DNA of 64,000 nucleotides from Myxococcus eversor (GTDB lineage Bacteria; Myxococcota; Myxococcia; Myxococcales; Myxococcaceae). The notes under the pieces are model-generated. The model worked only from the letters and a program-made list of their open reading frames with translations, made no database searches and was not told where the DNA came from. Where the stretch lies: positions 1 to 64,000 of the forward strand of contig NZ_JAAIXY010000022.1 of the NCBI RefSeq assembly GCF_010894455.1, written 5' to 3'. A program made the translations under genes and the position numbers. Below, one piece after another: positions 62,201 through 64,000 of the stretch (its first letter is position 1; each line of letters begins with the position of its first letter).

Positions 62201-62699
62201 CGTGCAGCAGAACCTGGCGCCCCTGATGAGCGGCACGCATCAGGTGCCGGCCTTCTTCGAGGGGCAGCCCTTCCTCGCGGGCTCCGCGCTCACTCCGTTC
62301 TTCTTCTTCTGGAACGCGCCGGGCGCGGACCCCGAGGCGCGGCATCGCTTCTCCCTCAACACGTGCAACGGCTGTCACGCGGGAGAGACGCAGACCCCCT
62401 TCCTCCACGTCTTCCCGCGTTCGGCCGGGAGCGCCTCGGGCCCGTCCTTCTTCCTCGTCGGTCAGGGCGCGACGCCGGACCCCATCACCGGCACTCCGCG
62501 CGTCTTCAACGACCTGGGCCGCCGGGACGACGACCTGGAGAACCTGGTGTGCGGAGCGCCGCAGAGCCTTCAGGCGCTGACGGGCTCCGTGGGTGAGTCG
62601 CTGCTCGCGCCGCGCTCACTGAGCAGCACGAAGAACCTGGACGCGGCCGTGCCGGGCTTCCCGCCTCGCTCGAACCTGCCTCCGGGCCGCGTCCACTGA
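59298..62699 (+). CDS. Large lipoprotein with discoidin-like, Ig-like and Cys-rich domains and a haem-type CxxCH
   Basis: The 1133-residue protein starts at 59298 (GAGGAG 7 nt upstream). It is a lipoprotein (lipobox VPGC). Two F5/8-type C domains (about 45-190 and 195-345; YRLMVTEDNAAGTGVDVLSIG, FRLNVTDDNDARTGVEVISLA) are followed by Ig-like domains with TTEAGATVRLF and YVHDNLAP or YTHDNLAP links. A Cys-rich stretch CDGNPSNGCET and CGACGTVCGG follows, then a long C-terminal domain with CNGCHAGET. CxxCH could bind haem, but it is a single site. Probably a cell-surface binding protein. Confidence 0.8.
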   Translation: MHRPMSVRSLFLASALTLAFVPGCQDAPPPVDSPPEPLGAATQGLTCGDSLIPAMTAGDAPSGLAIASSQFSASNPGWMALDGSDTTPWLSASGKGSAWLTYEFFNGPRTVTHYAIQFSNGSLTARAPRDWTLQGWSGSAWTTVDSRTLQTNWGGSELREFAVATPTAFSKYRLMVTEDNAAGTGVDVLSIGKLSFYNCACATNVNQVPDMTSATAPSGIVTASGAYSASYDAWKAFDSVDTAASMWISAVTQTPAWVAYEWPDGPRIISRYALKFTNGDLTTRAPKNWTFQGWNGSTWVTVDTRVDEMNWLGSERREYTLTSPKTFSKFRLNVTDDNDARTGVEVISLARLELLGCVRDTVAPLVPVFTGFTPASPSTQTSTTLAGTTEAGATVRLFSGGTCAGTAIASVTANATGTFTRAFTMTANTTSTFSAKAEDAVGNVSACSAPISYVHDNLAPATPFQLAFVPSAAGTQLTPQLNGRTEAGALVRVFQNSSCGGTPLTTTTANANTGNFSFNLSVGTNAVTTFTLRAVDAAGNLSGCSPSVAYTHDNLAPPPPLFTPGLVPFPQAPFVSAVRAQGEPLTRVVLFSDAGCTTPMGTEVPLDNAGGALVPLLANQVGVTVFARARDAAGNQSACTSFTETCVAGFLDCDGNPSNGCETSRMDDAANCGACGTVCGGAASASGVCGAGTCGLGCAVGTFDCDGDAVNGCESSTACGPGVCQVTPERELLITDLSVVEDPVRTTGNGVWTFGTLMRRMNGGQSPSELVRNWLKTWEENQFIEASFVGARPRIRPDVLGPWETRSGGPNAPLDFNTAPFRLLAIVNRIDLRSEGTHSGEGRFVFGVTTPSGQPLPFTVILEYMLPGDGPEDIQRWARDWHELGTLSLGTPAYNTKLQALTDRFTQSFVAPGHFMGSAIHQVRTNENALDPLWELREFHFGPTGLAPAPVALTPELFHSGSPLVTNYVQQNLAPLMSGTHQVPAFFEGQPFLAGSALTPFFFFWNAPGADPEARHRFSLNTCNGCHAGETQTPFLHVFPRSAGSASGPSFFLVGQGATPDPITGTPRVFNDLGRRDDDLENLVCGAPQSLQALTGSVGESLLAPRSLSSTKNLDAAVPGFPPRSNLPPGRVH

Positions 62700-62708
62700 C
62701 ACACGCTG

Positions 62709-62771
62709 GACACGCGAAGTGAACGGGCCGGGCTCCACGAACGCGCGGGGAGTCCGGCCCGAGTCGTGTCC
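62709..62771. terminator. Long nested hairpin between convergent genes
   Basis: GGACACG (62708-62714) with CGTGTCC (62765-62771); inside it CGGGCCGG with CCGGCCCG (62724-62731, 62754-62761) and GCTCC with GGAGT. Serves both genes. Confidence 0.8.
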
Positions 62772-62789
62772 GAGGCGTTGCGCACGAGC

Positions 62790-63386
62790 TCAGAAGCTCC
62801 CGAGCATCCACGCGCTGCCCACGAGGATGGACACCGTGGACGCCACGCGAGGCACGTGCGTCGCGAACTTGGAGGAGACCTGACGGATGCGGGAGAAGGC
62901 GGCGATGCCCGCGGTGAGCGCGGACATGGCCAGCGTGCTGCCGACGGAGAAGCCGCCCAGGTAGAGGGCCTGCTCCGGCCCCGTGCCCGAGACAGCGACG
63001 GGCAGCAGCAACAACAGCGCGGACGCCCCGGTGAGCCCATGCACCAGACCCACGGCGAGCACGCCTCGGGAGGCCTGACTCGCATCACCAACGCCCAGTT
63101 TCCGCCGCAGCCCCCAGACGCCCATGCCCAGCAGCGCGAGACCCGCGATGCGCTCGGCCCAGCGGTCAATGGATTCGAGATGCACGGCGGACAGGAGCAC
63201 CAACAGGACACCCGCGGCGACCAGGGTACCGAGCCCATGGCCCAACCCCCACAACAACCCCACCCGCCACGCTCCCCGTCGACGCCCCACCGACAGCGGT
63301 GCCAGGCTCAGCAGATGGTCCGGTCCCGCCAGTGCGTGCAGCGCACCTGAACCGACTGCCGCGAGCGCGATGAGGGGCATGGTCAT
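62790..63386 (-). CDS. NicO/UreH-type nickel-cobalt transporter family membrane protein
   Basis: About six membrane helices in 198 residues. HALAGPDHLLSLAPL holds the His-x5-Asp-His pattern seen in nickel/cobalt permeases, and GLGHGLGT and GLVHGLTGASALL follow. Resembles UreH and the RcnA/HupE-UreJ superfamily; metal transport is inferred. The ATG at 63386 has GGTGGA upstream; a GTG at 63398 is also possible. Confidence 0.7.
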   Translation of the reverse strand: MTMPLIALAAVGSGALHALAGPDHLLSLAPLSVGRRRGAWRVGLLWGLGHGLGTLVAAGVLLVLLSAVHLESIDRWAERIAGLALLGMGVWGLRRKLGVGDASQASRGVLAVGLVHGLTGASALLLLLPVAVSGTGPEQALYLGGFSVGSTLAMSALTAGIAAFSRIRQVSSKFATHVPRVASTVSILVGSAWMLGSF

Positions 63387-63494
63387 GGGGAAGTCCACCC
63401 GATGAAGGAGAGATGCCCATCCCCCCGCCCGCGTTCCAAGACATCGACTCAGGGGCCCCGTGGAGCCCCGTCGCCCGGTCGATGGAGCGCCCGC

Positions 63495-64000
63495 CTACCC
63501 GGCCAGGACCGGCTTCGGGGAGGGCGCTCCCACCGGGACTTCCCGCCACCAGGGCGTGGCCTGCTCCAGCCGCAGGGGCTCGCTCGCGGCCCCCAGGCGG
63601 GGCGTGAAGAGCCGGACCTGCTGCTCGGTGGCCAAGCGGAGCAGCGTCTCCGCGGGCTCGTCCCACGCGTGCAGCGCCAGGTTGAAGGTGCCCCAGTGCA
63701 CGGGCATCAGCCGGCCACCTCCCAACATCTCATGGGCCTTGAGGGCGTTCTCCGGGCCCAGGTGGATGGTGCCCCAGCTCGGGTGGAAGGCGCCGACCTC
63801 CAGCATCACCAGGTCGAATGGACCATGGCGCCGCCCCACCTCGCGCAGCTCCTCCGTCAGTCCGGTGTCGCCGCTGAAGAAGAGACGGTGCTTGTCGCTC
63901 TCCAGCACCCACGACGCCCAGAGGGTCCGATTCCGGTCTCCCAGCCCGCGCCCGGAGAAGTGCTGCGACGGCGTGGCGGTGAGCGCCACCGGCCCCACCG
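63495..64000 (-). CDS. MBL-fold metallo-hydrolase, 5' end outside window
   Basis: At least 168 residues. FFSGDTGL, DLVMLEVGAFHP, MPVHWGTFNLALHAWDEPA and the tail fit the UlaG/NAPE-phospholipase D-like beta-lactamase fold. The N-terminal HxHxDH site lies beyond the window. Confidence 0.82.
   Translation of the reverse strand, partial: VGPVALTATPSQHFSGRGLGDRNRTLWASWVLESDKHRLFFSGDTGLTEELREVGRRHGPFDLVMLEVGAFHPSWGTIHLGPENALKAHEMLGGGRLMPVHWGTFNLALHAWDEPAETLLRLATEQQVRLFTPRLGAASEPLRLEQATPWWREVPVGAPSPKPVLAG

Overview
The window is about 64 kb of very GC-rich DNA from a myxobacterium, most likely Myxococcus, Corallococcus or a close relative. The evidence is FHA proteins and serine/threonine kinases with zinc-ribbon heads, many small lipoproteins and secreted repeat proteins, a SitA-like lipoprotein toxin with its immunity gene, and a DUF1552/DUF1592 pair. 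Nearly every codon ends in G or C, except in the toxin and IS region around 20-24.5 kb, which is visibly less GC-rich.

Layout. 1-5 kb: FHA proteins, a kinase, DksA and a diadenylate cyclase. 5-10.5 kb: a RavA/ViaA-like MoxR ATPase and VWA pair with a coiled-coil protein downstream. 10.5-19.7 kb: housekeeping genes (DCC thiol protein, DnaK, lipid kinase, methyltransferase, DUF493, PhoH, GreB). 19.9-20.1 kb: tRNA-Lys and tRNA-Glu followed by a strong terminator. 20.5-24.5 kb: an IS701-family element that cuts a small secreted-protein gene, then a lipoprotein toxin (Tox-REase-5 type) and an Imm52-type immunity gene. 24.6-33 kb: the DUF1552/DUF1592 pair, HrpA helicase and a methyltransferase. 33-49 kb: envelope and secreted proteins (TPR, Cys-repeat lipoprotein, SDGT-repeat protein, P-domain nuclease, beta-propeller, porin-like barrels), a glycosyltransferase, a repeat-bearing kinase and a KimA-like permease. 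49-57 kb: a 7TM chemoreceptor-like protein, a PLP decarboxylase and SDR operon, a cell-wall hydrolase lipoprotein, an enoyl-CoA hydratase and an Imm33-like protein. 57.1-58.3 kb: a conserved protein of unknown function followed by two tRNA-like RNAs. 58.4-64 kb: a TPR protein, a large discoidin lipoprotein, a nickel/cobalt-type transporter and a partial metallo-hydrolase.

Main discovery candidate: 57145-58286. A 243-residue uncharacterised protein is followed, before one strong terminator, by two RNA elements that fold as circularly permuted tRNAs. In each, the anticodon-stem 3' strand, T arm and acceptor 3' strand come first, a 9- or 13-nt linker caps the acceptor stem, and the acceptor 5' strand, D arm and anticodon-stem 5' strand follow. 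The acceptor stem (7 bp), T stem (5 bp) and anticodon stem (5 bp) pair perfectly in both. The anticodon loop is open in both; in element 2 it is replaced by an internal loop and a 9-bp outer helix. I know of no description of this arrangement in bacteria apart from permuted tmRNA, which this does not resemble.

Second interest: the toxin and immunity pair at 22-24.5 kb, with an IS element inserted next to it.
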